From an uncultured Dorea sp. (GTDB lineage Bacteria; Bacillota; Clostridia; Lachnospirales; Lachnospiraceae): DNA of 23,715 nucleotides. The notes beneath the pieces are model-generated. The model searched no databases and had not been told where the DNA came from. It was given only the letters and a program-made list of their open reading frames with translations. Of the stretch, positions 1 to 7,955 are shown in pieces (the stretch's first letter is position 1; every line of letters starts with the position of its first letter). A program made the position numbers and the translations under genes. The DNA lies in assembly GCA_910586965.1 (NCBI GenBank), contig CAJUMF010000045.1, positions 1 through 23,715 on the forward strand, in the 5' to 3' direction.

Positions 1-72
1 AAAAAGCAGCATAATCTTTCGACTTTTTTTGTCCAAAGTATTGACATAGATCCAAGATAACCAAATTACATT

Positions 73-780
73 TCACGTCAAATCTTTCGTCTCAACTTCC
101 CGCACCGACAGAAACGCAAACAACACCGACACCCCTGTCAGTACAAGGGGAAAGGCAGCGTTCCCTGCCAGCGTGAAGTCGCCCACATTTGCCTGTGTAA
201 GCAGGATGAGCAGGAAGGAGGATATGACAGTCGCCTTTGACGACTTCATAGCAAGCCCGATAAAGAGGGCGATAAACCCAATCGTGACGGTGACGGCGGA
301 TTTTAAGAGGAGCTGGATGTAAAACCCGAAAGCCGTCATGTCAAAGTCGATAGCAAATGCCGGAGTCCGGAATTTTGAGCCGAGCAGCACGGTTCCGTAG
401 AGGAGGAGCTTTGTGAGCGCCAGCGCAGTGAAATTAAAGCTCCAGACGGCAAGCATCTGTGACAGAAGGATTTTCTGCCGCTTGATGGGGTAGGAGAACA
501 TCAGGTTCATGGTCTTGTTTTTGTAGGCTCCCACGATAAATGAGGCAAGCATGGCGCTTGTAAATACGAGGAAGGACATGCCCGTGAACAGCTCGATGGG
601 GGAGGAGATGGTGTCGTTTCCCGGCGCTGCGTCAGGCACTCCCGTATCCGGGTCATTTGCAATCCCAAGGTAGCCAAGGGCAAAGATGAACAGGCAGAGG
701 ACAGCCGCCAGTATAAGGGCGTTCATCATATATTTTCTGATATTGTTTTTCTTCCATTCCAGTTTGATTAGTTTACACAT
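73..780 (-). CDS. ABC-2 type transporter permease, lantibiotic-immunity-like
   Basis: The 235-residue protein is very hydrophobic, with about six membrane segments (roughly residues 17-41, 69-86, 104-133, 155-178, 183-203 and 209-227) and a basic N-terminus starting MCKLIKLEWKK. This matches the MutE/EpiE-type permeases that pair with a separate ATPase to expel lantibiotics or other membrane-active peptides. The start is supported by GGAGGTG five bases upstream, and the gene overlaps the end of the ATPase gene by 13 bases, so the two are translationally coupled. Such systems often have a second permease downstream; only 72 bases remain in the window and show no gene. The substrate cannot be read from the sequence. 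Confidence 0.85.
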   Translation of the reverse strand: MCKLIKLEWKKNNIRKYMMNALILAAVLCLFIFALGYLGIANDPDTGVPDAAPGNDTISSPIELFTGMSFLVFTSAMLASFIVGAYKNKTMNLMFSYPIKRQKILLSQMLAVWSFNFTALALTKLLLYGTVLLGSKFRTPAFAIDFDMTAFGFYIQLLLKSAVTVTIGFIALFIGLAMKSSKATVISSFLLILLTQANVGDFTLAGNAAFPLVLTGVSVLFAFLSVREVETKDLT

Positions 781-1694
781 CTCGCCACCTCCGATGTCAT
801 TTTGAGAAAATAATCTTCCAGTGTCTCTGACTGCTGTTTCAGCCCGGTCAGTTCTATGCCGCCCTGAGTCAGCATTTTTGAAAGTTCCTGTGCGGAAATG
901 CTGCTGTCATAGACGCGTATTCCGTTGTCTCCCATAATCTTGAAGTTAGAAAGCCCAAGCTTTTCATCCAGCAGAAATGCGGCTCGTTTCATGTCAGTCA
1001 CGCGGATTTCGATGTAAGAGAGGTTGCTTTCTTCGATGTCTTTCATGCTGATTTCTTTCAGCATCTTTCCCCGGTGGATGATGCCGATGGTGTCGGCGAT
1101 GCTCTCGATTTCCGGGAGGATATGGCTGGAAATCATTATGGTGATTCCGTATTCTGTGCAGAGTGTCTTGAGCAGGCTGCGGATTTGTTTCATTCCTGCC
1201 GGGTCAAGGCCGTTGGTGGGCTCGTCGAGAATCAAAAGCTCCGGCTTGCAGCAGACTGCCCGGGCGATGCCGAGGCGCTCTTTCATTCCCAGAGAGTAAT
1301 CCCGGACGCGGGTGTCTTTTGCGTGAGACAGACCCAGCATGGAGAGGGCGCTGTCGATGCATCCGTGGCTGTAGTACCCCATGTACTCACAGTGGAGCTC
1401 GAGGTTTTCATATCCTGTCATATGCTCGTAAAATGTGGGGAATTCGATAATGCTCCCTATCCGTTTTAATACTTCGTAAGAGTTGGGCGAAAGATTTCTG
1501 CCGAATACCTCTACGCTGCCCCGGGAAGGTTTCCAGAGGTTTGTCAGTATCTTCATCACCGTCGTCTTGCCTGCCCCGTTAGGCCCGAGAAACCCGTAGA
1601 TTTCCCCTTTCTTTATGTGGAGCGACACGTCGCTTACCAGCTCTTTTTTGCCGATGATTTTCGTGAGATTGTCTGTCTGTAAAATATATTGCAT
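768..1694 (-). CDS. ABC transporter ATP-binding protein, lantibiotic/bacitracin type
   Basis: This is the cytoplasmic ATPase (308 aa) of the transporter whose permease follows. Walker A is GPNGAGKTT at residues 37-45, the signature is the variant YSLGMKERLGIA typical of the BcrA/MutF-like family, Walker B is LLILDEPTNGLDP, and the H-loop is SSHIL. The C-terminal 90 residues form the usual poorly conserved extension. AAAGGAGGC lies eight bases before the ATG. A 63-bp gap separates it from the histidine kinase gene and holds its own promoter and a direct repeat, so it can be transcribed apart from the two-component genes. Expected role: powering export of a cationic antimicrobial peptide. That assignment is from family resemblance and context only. 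Confidence 0.93.
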   Translation of the reverse strand: MQYILQTDNLTKIIGKKELVSDVSLHIKKGEIYGFLGPNGAGKTTVMKILTNLWKPSRGSVEVFGRNLSPNSYEVLKRIGSIIEFPTFYEHMTGYENLELHCEYMGYYSHGCIDSALSMLGLSHAKDTRVRDYSLGMKERLGIARAVCCKPELLILDEPTNGLDPAGMKQIRSLLKTLCTEYGITIMISSHILPEIESIADTIGIIHRGKMLKEISMKDIEESNLSYIEIRVTDMKRAAFLLDEKLGLSNFKIMGDNGIRVYDSSISAQELSKMLTQGGIELTGLKQQSETLEDYFLKMTSEVARCVN

Positions 1695-1718
1695 GGCTTA
1701 TGCCTCCTTTCAAAAAGA

Positions 1719-1759
1719 AGTATAACAGCGTAAGCTTTCAAAAATCTTGCTCAAATCTT
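1719..1759 (-). promoter_or_regulatory. Extended -10 promoter with direct-repeat operator for the ABC transporter
   Basis: On the minus strand an extended -10 (TGTTATACT, 1727-1719) lies upstream of the ABC ATPase gene. At the -35 position there is no TTGACA but the second copy of a direct repeat AAGATTT (1759-1753 and 1748-1742, 11-bp period), 17 bases before the -10. Direct repeats of about one helical turn overlapping a poor -35 are the usual architecture of promoters activated by OmpR-family regulators. Binding by the neighbouring regulator is inferred. Confidence 0.5.
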
Positions 1760-2723
1760 ACGAATTTCTTTCGGCAGCCATTTTTGGAATTGCCATTCTC
1801 AGTTGAAGGGAGAAAGTAGTGTTTTCATAGGGCGTACTTTTTAAGGTGAGGGTTCCGCCAAGCTGCACAGCGAGATTCTTAGCGATGGTAAGCCCCAGCC
1901 CGTTCCCCTGTACGCTGCGGCTGCGGGAATCCTCCATGGTGAAGAGCCGGTCAAATACGCTCTCCGCGAATACGCTGTCAATCCCTTTTCCTCTGTCGGT
2001 CACATCAATGAAGACGCTGCCCCCTTCTAAACGCAGGGAGATGCCAAGGTATTTTCCCTCATATCCGTAGCGGATGGCGTTGGAGATTAAGTTGGAGAGG
2101 ATGCGTTTTATGGACTCCCTGTTGCCAAGGACGCAGACCGGCTCCTCCGGCAGCCGGATATCCACCTGAAAGCCCTGCCCGGTCAGGATTTCATAGAAAT
2201 CAAGGATGCTCTCCCGGCAGATTTCAGCCGCGTCTACGCTGGAAAGTACGATGTCCGTATCGCCGGATTCCAGTTTTGCCAGCGTGAAGAATTCATTCAT
2301 CAGCTCCAGCATATTTTTGGCTTTCGTCTCTGCTTTCAAAAGCATACTGTCCGTGCCGCAGCCGTCAAGCCGCATGATTTCTAAGTATCCCAGGATGACG
2401 GTCATAGGAGTCTTTAAGTCATGGGAGATGTTGGAGAGCATTTTTTTAGAGGCAATCTCGGAGCGGCAAAAATCCGCTTTCACTTTCAGATGCTTTTCAA
2501 GAAGGGCGTTTATCTGCGCCGCCAGCTCTTTTAATTCCGGATTGTCCGTAAAAATGAGTATCTTCTCATCGCTGTCTGTCTCGTTGATTTCTTTCAGTTT
2601 CCTGCTGATGCTTTTAAGGCTCTCTTTCGTATCGCGGCGGAAGGCAGACCGCTGATAAAGGACGATGCAGATGAGAACCGCGATGACAAGGAGCAGGAAG
2701 AAAAGGAGCGCCCCGGAATTCAT
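1758..2723 (-). CDS. Sensor histidine kinase
   Basis: A 321-residue kinase with one N-terminal membrane segment (about residues 4-23), almost no extracytoplasmic domain, and a linker leading to the H-box SNISHDLKTPMT with phospho-accepting His101. The N-box is LISNAIRYGYEG and the G-boxes are DRGKGID and GNGLGLTIA. I start it at 2723: the ATG overlaps the regulator stop as ATGA and has GGAGAG upstream. An in-frame start 11 codons earlier is possible but lies inside the regulator gene. The lack of a sensor domain suggests it senses at the membrane or through the transporter, as in peptide-antibiotic detoxification modules. Confidence 0.92.
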   Translation of the reverse strand: MNSGALLFFLLLVIAVLICIVLYQRSAFRRDTKESLKSISRKLKEINETDSDEKILIFTDNPELKELAAQINALLEKHLKVKADFCRSEIASKKMLSNISHDLKTPMTVILGYLEIMRLDGCGTDSMLLKAETKAKNMLELMNEFFTLAKLESGDTDIVLSSVDAAEICRESILDFYEILTGQGFQVDIRLPEEPVCVLGNRESIKRILSNLISNAIRYGYEGKYLGISLRLEGGSVFIDVTDRGKGIDSVFAESVFDRLFTMEDSRSRSVQGNGLGLTIAKNLAVQLGGTLTLKSTPYENTTFSLQLRMAIPKMAAERNS

Positions 2724-3430
2724 AAAGACTCTCCGAACTTGTAGCCGATTCCCCACACGGTAAGAATATACCGCGGGTTCCGCTTGTCGTCCTCAAGCTT
2801 GCCCCGCAGTCTGCTGATATGTACATTCACCGCATTTTCATCCCCGTAATATGCGTCTTTCCATACGAGGGAGTAGAGCTGCTCCTTGGTGTAGACCTTT
2901 TTCGGGTGCTGCATTAGGAGCTTTAATATCTCAAATTCCGTGGCGGTCAGCTCGATGTTCTTCTTATTTTTCGTGACCGTGTAATCCGACAGGTTCATGG
3001 TCAGCGCCCCGGCAGTCAAAAGCGAGGGGGTGTCTGACGCATCGGGGGCGGGCTGCCCGTACTGGGTGCTGCGGCGGATATTTGCCTTGATGCGGGCTAA
3101 GACCTCGGCGACGGAAAATGGCTTTGTGATGTAGTCGTCCGCCCCTAATCCGAGCCCTAAAGTCTTGTCGGATTCGCCGTCCTTTGCGGACAGGATGATA
3201 GCTGGAACGACGCTCTTTTGCCGGATGTGCGTAAGGACATCCATCCCGCTTACCTTCGGAATCATCAGGTCTAAAAGGACGAGGCTGAATGCGGAGGAGT
3301 CAAAAATATCGCACCCCTGCTGGCCGTCAGGGGCGCAGATGACTTCAAAGTTTTCGCGCGTCAGGTAGGTTTTAAGCATATTGCTGATTTCTGTGTCGTC
3401 TTCAATAAGAAGGATTCTGTGAGTATCCAT
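2720..3430 (-). CDS. OmpR/PhoB-family response regulator
   Basis: A 236-residue regulator. Receiver domain at residues 1-120 with the acidic pair in LLIEDD, phospho-acceptor Asp54 in VLLDLMIPK, and the conserved Lys in YITKPF. A winged-helix DNA-binding domain (about 140-233) carries the typical ELTATEFEILKLLM and VHISRLRGKL segments. It is first in the operon, overlaps the kinase by four bases (ATGA), and probably controls the adjacent ABC transporter. The ribosome binding site is weak (AAAGG about 12 bases before the ATG). I could not find a convincing promoter upstream. Confidence 0.94.
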   Translation of the reverse strand: MDTHRILLIEDDTEISNMLKTYLTRENFEVICAPDGQQGCDIFDSSAFSLVLLDLMIPKVSGMDVLTHIRQKSVVPAIILSAKDGESDKTLGLGLGADDYITKPFSVAEVLARIKANIRRSTQYGQPAPDASDTPSLLTAGALTMNLSDYTVTKNKKNIELTATEFEILKLLMQHPKKVYTKEQLYSLVWKDAYYGDENAVNVHISRLRGKLEDDKRNPRYILTVWGIGYKFGESL

Positions 3431-3521
3431 GGGAGAGTTCTGCCTTTCTGTAGTATGGCTGCTGGTATGTCAGATAATGAATATTCGTTGTGCCAGGTGC
3501 GGAGTGTCAGATAAAATGTCT

Positions 3522-3551
3522 AAAAGCAGGTACAGAGAAGTACCTGCTTTT
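3522..3551 (-). terminator. Intrinsic terminator downstream of the 60-aa gene
   Basis: A perfect 12-bp stem (AAAAGCAGGTAC, 3522-3533, with 3540-3551) with a six-base loop, ending in T-runs on both strands. It sits 45 bases past the stop of the small minus-strand gene and could also stop plus-strand transcription. Confidence 0.75.
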
Positions 3552-3595
3552 TGTAACCTTGTATTCCGTTTGGTTTGTAAGCTGCCCTGTGGTTG

Positions 3596-3778
3596 CTACT
3601 CTTTGATTCGGTCCAGTTCTGTAAGATTAATGCCGGATGCTGTGAGGATGACTTTTAATTCAATATATCTTTCTTTCATTTCAGCATATACTTCGGAATC
3701 TTTGTCGGCTAATCTCATATATCTCTGTAATCTGGAAAAATCTTCGATGTTTCTTTGTAACATTTCTTTTTCGGGCAT
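3596..3778 (-). CDS. Small conserved-looking hypothetical protein (60 aa)
   Basis: A 60-residue, highly charged and probably all-helical protein (starts MPEKEMLQRNIEDF, ends LTELDRIKE), with no signal peptide or membrane segment. I do not recognise the family. It is very likely real: AAAGGTGG lies shortly upstream of the ATG, a near-consensus promoter lies further up, and a perfect terminator hairpin follows, so it forms a complete monocistronic unit. Its composition resembles small cytosolic helical proteins that bind a partner, but the sequence shows no function. It lies between the two-component/ABC cluster and the MATE gene, on the same strand as both. Confidence 0.75.
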   Translation of the reverse strand: MPEKEMLQRNIEDFSRLQRYMRLADKDSEVYAEMKERYIELKVILTASGINLTELDRIKE

Positions 3779-3820
3779 ACTGCCACCACCTTTTGTAAGC
3801 GTCGTTTACTTGATATGTTT

Positions 3821-3849
3821 ATTATAGCAATAAGCGATTGCGGTGTAAA
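3821..3849 (-). promoter_or_regulatory. Sigma-A promoter of the 60-aa gene
   Basis: On the minus strand the -35 is TTTACA (3849-3844), the spacer is 17 bases and the -10 is TATAAT (3826-3821), extended by TGC. One mismatch to consensus in the two hexamers. Confidence 0.8.
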
Positions 3850-3872
3850 GGGTTATCATCCGCTGTTCCTTT

Positions 3873-5174
3873 CTATTTATTTTTATGTTTATATATTACA
3901 AATCCGAGCAGCGCAATGGAACACTCTGTTATCGGATAAGTGAGCCAGATGCCTGTCATCCCCCACAAAGCGGATAATAAAAAAGCCATAGGGATAATGA
4001 TGACCAGCCCTCTTAAGATGGATAGTATCTGAGCGGGCACAGCTTTTTCTATCGATGTAAAATAAGTGGCTAAAATAATGTTGTATCCGACAAACGGAAT
4101 GGATGTAAAATATACTTTTAACCCTGTCTCGGAAATCTGCTTAAGCTTTATATTGTTCTCACTGTTGAAAACAGCGGTAATCGGCTGTGCAAGGACAAAA
4201 ATGAGCAGATAGGTAGCCGCGGATACAGACAGCATAGTGATCAGGGCATATTTAAGCATAGTCTTTGCCTGCCTGTGATTCCTGGCTCCGTAAAAGGTGC
4301 TGACCAGCGGCTGGATTCCCTGTGCGATGCCTGTGTAGACCGCAACCGTCACAAGAGAGATATTTGCAACAATCCCATAAGCGGCAACGCCTGTATTTCC
4401 CGCCAGTTTCAATATGAGTGCATTAAAGGTGATCATCGTAATGCCGGAAGAAAGCTGTGCGATTAAGGATGGGAAACCTAATGACAAGTCCTGCTTTATG
4501 ATATCTTTTCTTAATCCTGTCTTTATAAGACAAAACGTATTTTTCTTTCTGAGCCAATGGGGGAGCATCATAATGATACTGATGACCGGCGATGCTCCTG
4601 TCGCAAAAACCGCCCCGAAAATCCCCATTCCCATTGGAAAGATAAATATATAATCCAATCCGATATTGGCAAAGCTCCCAATCAGCATAGCAATCATAGA
4701 AAGCTGGGGGCTGTCGTCATTTCTGACAAAACAGAGCAGTACATCGTTCAAGATAAATGCGGGCGCAAAATAAAGCAGCCATCGCAAGTAGGTGCCTGTC
4801 ATTTCAAGTACAGTTACATCCGCTCCTAAAAGCATTGCCAGATGATTCGAAAAGAGGCAGCTGCACAGAACGAACATCACAGAGAAAAATACGGCAAGAT
4901 AGAGGGTGTTCGTATAAATCCGATGGACTTCCCCGGTTTTCTTCTGGCTTTTGCAGACTGAAAATTTTGTTGCGCCGCCCATGCCAAGCATAAGCCCGGT
5001 ACCATGAATGAAGTTGTATATGGGAATGGCAAGATTTAAGGCAGTAAGGCCGTCTGTTCCCAATCCTTTTGATACAAAAAAGGTATCGGCCAGAATATAA
5101 CAGGATACCCCCAATGTTCCCAGAACGCTTAAAACCGTATAATTGATAAAATCCCGCATACAGCGCTGTTCCAT
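3873..5174 (-). CDS. MATE family efflux transporter
   Basis: A 433-residue inner-membrane protein with about twelve hydrophobic segments and the MATE pattern: N-terminal FINYTVLSVLGTLGVSCYI, then DTFFVSKGLGTDGLTALNLA, and a second half beginning near PSLIAQLSSGITMITFNALI. MATE proteins exchange Na+ or H+ for cationic drugs or metabolites. I place the start at 5174, where GGAGGA precedes the ATG; an in-frame ATG 13 codons earlier falls inside the leader terminator hairpin and has no ribosome binding site. The gene is preceded by a long leader with an intrinsic terminator, so expression is probably controlled by attenuation. The substrate is unknown. Confidence 0.92.
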   Translation of the reverse strand: MEQRCMRDFINYTVLSVLGTLGVSCYILADTFFVSKGLGTDGLTALNLAIPIYNFIHGTGLMLGMGGATKFSVCKSQKKTGEVHRIYTNTLYLAVFFSVMFVLCSCLFSNHLAMLLGADVTVLEMTGTYLRWLLYFAPAFILNDVLLCFVRNDDSPQLSMIAMLIGSFANIGLDYIFIFPMGMGIFGAVFATGASPVISIIMMLPHWLRKKNTFCLIKTGLRKDIIKQDLSLGFPSLIAQLSSGITMITFNALILKLAGNTGVAAYGIVANISLVTVAVYTGIAQGIQPLVSTFYGARNHRQAKTMLKYALITMLSVSAATYLLIFVLAQPITAVFNSENNIKLKQISETGLKVYFTSIPFVGYNIILATYFTSIEKAVPAQILSILRGLVIIIPMAFLLSALWGMTGIWLTYPITECSIALLGFVIYKHKNK

Positions 5175-5192
5175 AATTCTTCCTCCAATCAC

Positions 5193-5251
5193 AAAAAAAT
5201 AGCGCCAGAGCATTCTGTCTTCAAAGGCCTGCTGACAGAAAGTCTGACGCT
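5193..5251 (-). terminator. Intrinsic terminator inside the 5' leader of the MATE gene (attenuator)
   Basis: On the minus strand an outer 9-bp stem (5251-5243 with 5209-5201, one G-U pair) encloses a perfect 7-bp stem TTCTGTC/GACAGAA (5240-5234 with 5219-5213) and is followed after one A by seven U residues (5199-5193). It lies between the promoter and the coding start of the MATE gene, so it must be bypassed for expression. About 45 bases upstream, from the expected transcript start to 5252, could hold a sensor; they can form a CUUGCC/GGUAAG hairpin and an AUCG/CGAU hairpin. I do not recognise a known riboswitch. Confidence 0.7.
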
Positions 5252-5297
5252 TAACCCCTTACCCGGCGGCAAGAAGTATCGGTTCCGATTTTTCTGT

Positions 5298-5327
5298 ATT
5301 ATACAATAGTAAAAATGAAAAAGTCAA
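5298..5327 (-). promoter_or_regulatory. Sigma-A promoter of the MATE gene leader
   Basis: The minus strand carries TTGACT (5327-5322), an 18-base spacer and a perfect TATAAT (5303-5298). It is back to back with the tyrS promoter, whose -35 begins 16 bases away. Confidence 0.8.
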
Positions 5328-5342
5328 TAGTGAAATTTCCAG

Positions 5343-5371
5343 TTGACAAAACCCCCGGAATCCTTTAGACT
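5343..5371 (+). promoter_or_regulatory. Sigma-A promoter of the tyrS leader
   Basis: A perfect -35 TTGACA (5343-5348), a 17-base spacer and a -10 TAGACT (5366-5371) precede the T-box leader. Confidence 0.75.
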
Positions 5372-5377
5372 TTCAGT

Positions 5378-5690
5378 AAATATAAAAAAGGCTTTGAAAA
5401 GAAGAAGTAGCAGTCGCGACACCCATACAGAGAGCTGCCGGAAGGTGAGAGGCGCATGAAGGAAGTGGCTTTGCGAATACATCTTGGAGCCTCGCACCGA
5501 AAGTGCCGGAATAACGAATCATGAATATTCCATGGGCTGGCATGAGTAGGCTGTGACGTGCCGGCATACGTTACAATGCCTGAGCTGTGCATATGCAGCT
5601 TACAGAGACCGGCGGTGTGAACTGCCGGTGAAAAAAGGTGGTACCGCGGAAGTTTTCGTCCTTGTCTGTGTAAGACAGGGGCTTTTTTTG
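5378..5690 (+). promoter_or_regulatory. Tyrosine T-box riboswitch leader of tyrS
   Basis: The leader binds uncharged tRNA-Tyr and lets transcription proceed into tyrS when charging is low. Visible parts: the stem I start AGAGAGCTGCCGGAAGGTGA near 5429; the specifier loop motif GAA-TAC-A with a Tyr codon UAC at 5478-5480; stem III ACCGGC/GCCGGT around 5608-5629; and the T-box AGGTGGTACCGCGG at 5636-5649, whose TGGT pairs with the tRNA acceptor end. A terminator hairpin follows at 5658-5682 (10 bp with two G-U pairs) with seven T residues. The specifier codon agrees with the downstream gene, which strengthens both calls. Confidence 0.93.
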
Positions 5691-5766
5691 TGTGAGGGAG
5701 CTTTCGGCGGTAAGAAAATGAATGAAAAAAATGCATTGGCATTATGCAGAAAGGAAGAGATGAAAA

Positions 5767-6990
5767 ATGGGAATCTATGAGGAATTAAAGGCAAGAGGCC
5801 TGATCGCGCAGGTGACGGACGAGGAGCTTATAAGAGACTTGATCAACAACGGGAAGGCGACATTTTACATTGGCTTTGACCCGACGGCGGACAGCCTCCA
5901 TGTAGGGCATTTTATGGCGCTCTGCCTGATGAAAAGGCTCCAGGAGGCGGGGAATAAGCCCATCGCTCTTATCGGGGGCGGTACGGCGATGATTGGCGAC
6001 CCGTCAGGGAGAACGGACATGCGCCAGATGATGACGAACGAGACGATATGCCATAACTGCGACCGTTTTAAAGAGCAGATGAGCCGTTTCATTGATTTTT
6101 CCGAGGGGAAGGCGCTGATGGTAAACAATGCGGACTGGCTTTTGGGGCTTAACTATATCGAGATGCTCCGGGAGGTTGGCGCGCATTTCAGCGTAAACCG
6201 TATGCTTACGGCAGAGTGCTACAAGCAGAGGATGGAAAAAGGGCTTAGTTTCCTTGAGTTCAACTACATGCTCATGCAGAGCTATGATTTCTACATGCTG
6301 TACCAGAAATACGGCTGTAACCTCCAGTTCGGCGGCGACGACCAGTGGAGCAACATGCTTGGCGGCACGGAGCTTATCCGGCGCAAGCTTGGCAAGGACG
6401 CCAGCGCCATGACCATCACCCTCCTTTTAAATTCCGAGGGCAAGAAGATGGGAAAGACCCAGAGCGGCGCGGTGTGGCTTGACCCGGAAAAGACCACGCC
6501 CTATGATTTCTATCAGTACTGGAGAAATGTGGCTGACGCCGACGTTTTAAAATGCATCCGTATGCTTACGTTCATTCCTCTTGAGGAGATTGACAAGATG
6601 GATGCCTGGGAGGGGGCGCAGCTAAATACAGCGAAGGAAATCCTCGCTTACGAGCTTACGAAGATGGTTCACGGCGAGGAGGAGGCCGAAAAAGCAAAAG
6701 GTGCGGCAAAGGCGCTTTTCAGCCAGGGAAATGCGGCGGATATGCCGAAGACAGAACTGACGGCAGAGGATTTTAAGGACGGTAGCATAGACATCCTGTC
6801 TTTGCTTGTAAAGTCAGGGCTTGTACCGACCCGTTCCGAGGCGCGGCGCGCGGTACAGCAGGGCGGCGTGACTGTGGACGGCGGGAAAGTGGAAGATATC
6901 CACAAGTCTTACACAGGAGAGGATTTGTCGGGCGAAGGCATTGTCCTTAGGAGAGGGAAGAAGAAGTTCTGTAAAGTAGTGATGCAGTAA
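5767..6990 (+). CDS. tyrS: Tyrosyl-tRNA synthetase
   Basis: A cytoplasmic class I aminoacyl-tRNA synthetase that charges tRNA-Tyr. The 407-residue length is typical. The HIGH motif is HVGH at residues 45-48; the tyrosine-binding region includes YIGFDPTADSLHVGH and QFGGDDQWSN; the KMSKS loop is KMGKT at 227-231, the form usual in bacterial TyrRS. The C-terminal 65 residues form the S4 RNA-binding domain (VKSGLVPTRSEARRAVQQGG). AGGAAG precedes the ATG by about nine bases. The tyrosine T-box just upstream regulates it. The next gene starts about 20 bases after the stop with no terminator between, so the two are probably cotranscribed. Confidence 0.98.
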   Translation: MGIYEELKARGLIAQVTDEELIRDLINNGKATFYIGFDPTADSLHVGHFMALCLMKRLQEAGNKPIALIGGGTAMIGDPSGRTDMRQMMTNETICHNCDRFKEQMSRFIDFSEGKALMVNNADWLLGLNYIEMLREVGAHFSVNRMLTAECYKQRMEKGLSFLEFNYMLMQSYDFYMLYQKYGCNLQFGGDDQWSNMLGGTELIRRKLGKDASAMTITLLLNSEGKKMGKTQSGAVWLDPEKTTPYDFYQYWRNVADADVLKCIRMLTFIPLEEIDKMDAWEGAQLNTAKEILAYELTKMVHGEEEAEKAKGAAKALFSQGNAADMPKTELTAEDFKDGSIDILSLLVKSGLVPTRSEARRAVQQGGVTVDGGKVEDIHKSYTGEDLSGEGIVLRRGKKKFCKVVMQ

Positions 6991-7009
6991 GCACAAAAAG
7001 GTGATGGAT

Positions 7010-7918
7010 ATGAGATGTATACATTGTGACCGCGAGATACCGGATGATTCTATGTACTGCCCCTACTGCGGGCAGGATGTGGAGGAGAATCAGTCGCTTG
7101 ACGAGCTGCAGGACCAGATACTAAGGCAGCTTTCAAAGGAAATCACAGGCGAGCTGCCGCCCGTACCCTGGGACCGTGAGGAGCGGCGGGAATATATGCG
7201 CGGGCGGGGAAGAAAGCAGTCAAAAAGATATCTCGGGATTATCGGGCTGGTTGTAGTTGTCATGGTATTTCTTATGGCGGCGATCTGGATGGTATTTACA
7301 ACGATGGATGCCAATGAGCGGCGGCTCAGGGAAGAGAGGGAGCAGGCGACCCGGGAGAGAGAGGAACGGGAGCTTGAAGAAAAGAAGAACCCGGAGAGCA
7401 AAGAGTCCGGGGAGGATGCTTTGACGGAAGACGGGGAGATTAAGATGTCATTCGTCAGCGAGCCGGGAGATTTCGGTGATTATTATAAGCTGTCTGTCAA
7501 GGATGCATCGGCAAGCTCCGTGATAACCCAGGAGGGAACGGATAACGGCGCCATGAAAGCAGTGGATGGCAACGAGAAGACCTCCTGGCAGGAGGGCGTC
7601 TCAGGAGACGGAATCGGGGAGAGCATCCATTTTGAGCTGGAAAAGCCGTATAATGTAAAATATATGTCCTTCCAGCTCGGGAACTGGAATTCCTGGGAAT
7701 ATTTTGACGGGAACAACCGCCCGAAGGAGCTTGAGATAACAGTGGGCGACGTGACCCAGACCGTTACATTCCCGGACGGAAAGACCGAATACTGGGTGGA
7801 ATTTTCCAGGGAATGCCTGGCATCGGAGATTGATGTGGTGATAAAATCCGTGTATGAGGGGAGCCAGTGGGATGATACCTGTATTGCGGAAATCGGATTA
7901 TATGGGAGGGGAAACTGA
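7010..7918 (+). CDS. Zinc-ribbon membrane protein with C-terminal discoidin-like (NADase-type glycan-binding) domain
   Basis: About 302 residues. The N-terminus is a cytoplasmic zinc ribbon (CIHC and CPYC pairs within the first 25 residues), followed by a basic stretch, a single membrane helix (about residues 74-98, GLVVVVMVFLMAAIW) and a charged coiled-coil-like linker rich in RE/EE. The outer part (about 155-302) has the beta-sandwich look of discoidin-like domains, with DNGAMKAVDGNEKTSWQEG, a central NWNSWEYFDGNNRPK, and CIAEIGLYG at the end. I prefer the ATG at 7010, six bases after AAGGTG, over upstream GTG/ATG codons that overlap the ribosome binding site. It probably binds a surface carbohydrate, but function is unknown; linkage to tyrS may be only positional. 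Confidence 0.8.
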   Translation: MRCIHCDREIPDDSMYCPYCGQDVEENQSLDELQDQILRQLSKEITGELPPVPWDREERREYMRGRGRKQSKRYLGIIGLVVVVMVFLMAAIWMVFTTMDANERRLREEREQATREREERELEEKKNPESKESGEDALTEDGEIKMSFVSEPGDFGDYYKLSVKDASASSVITQEGTDNGAMKAVDGNEKTSWQEGVSGDGIGESIHFELEKPYNVKYMSFQLGNWNSWEYFDGNNRPKELEITVGDVTQTVTFPDGKTEYWVEFSRECLASEIDVVIKSVYEGSQWDDTCIAEIGLYGRGN

Positions 7919-7955
7919 GAGTCTGCGTATAATTGCAGAATGGCTTATATGTCAG

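Noticed and set aside
43..71. TTGACA with AATTAC on the plus strand as a promoter
   Set aside because: The -10 is poor (3/6) and it would read antisense into the permease gene.
3429..3827. 132-codon plus-strand open frame
   Set aside because: It runs antisense through the regulator promoter region, a terminator hairpin and the 60-aa gene, and has no ribosome binding site.
5365..5794. Several short open frames on both strands in the tyrS leader
   Set aside because: They overlap the T-box structure and lack start signals.
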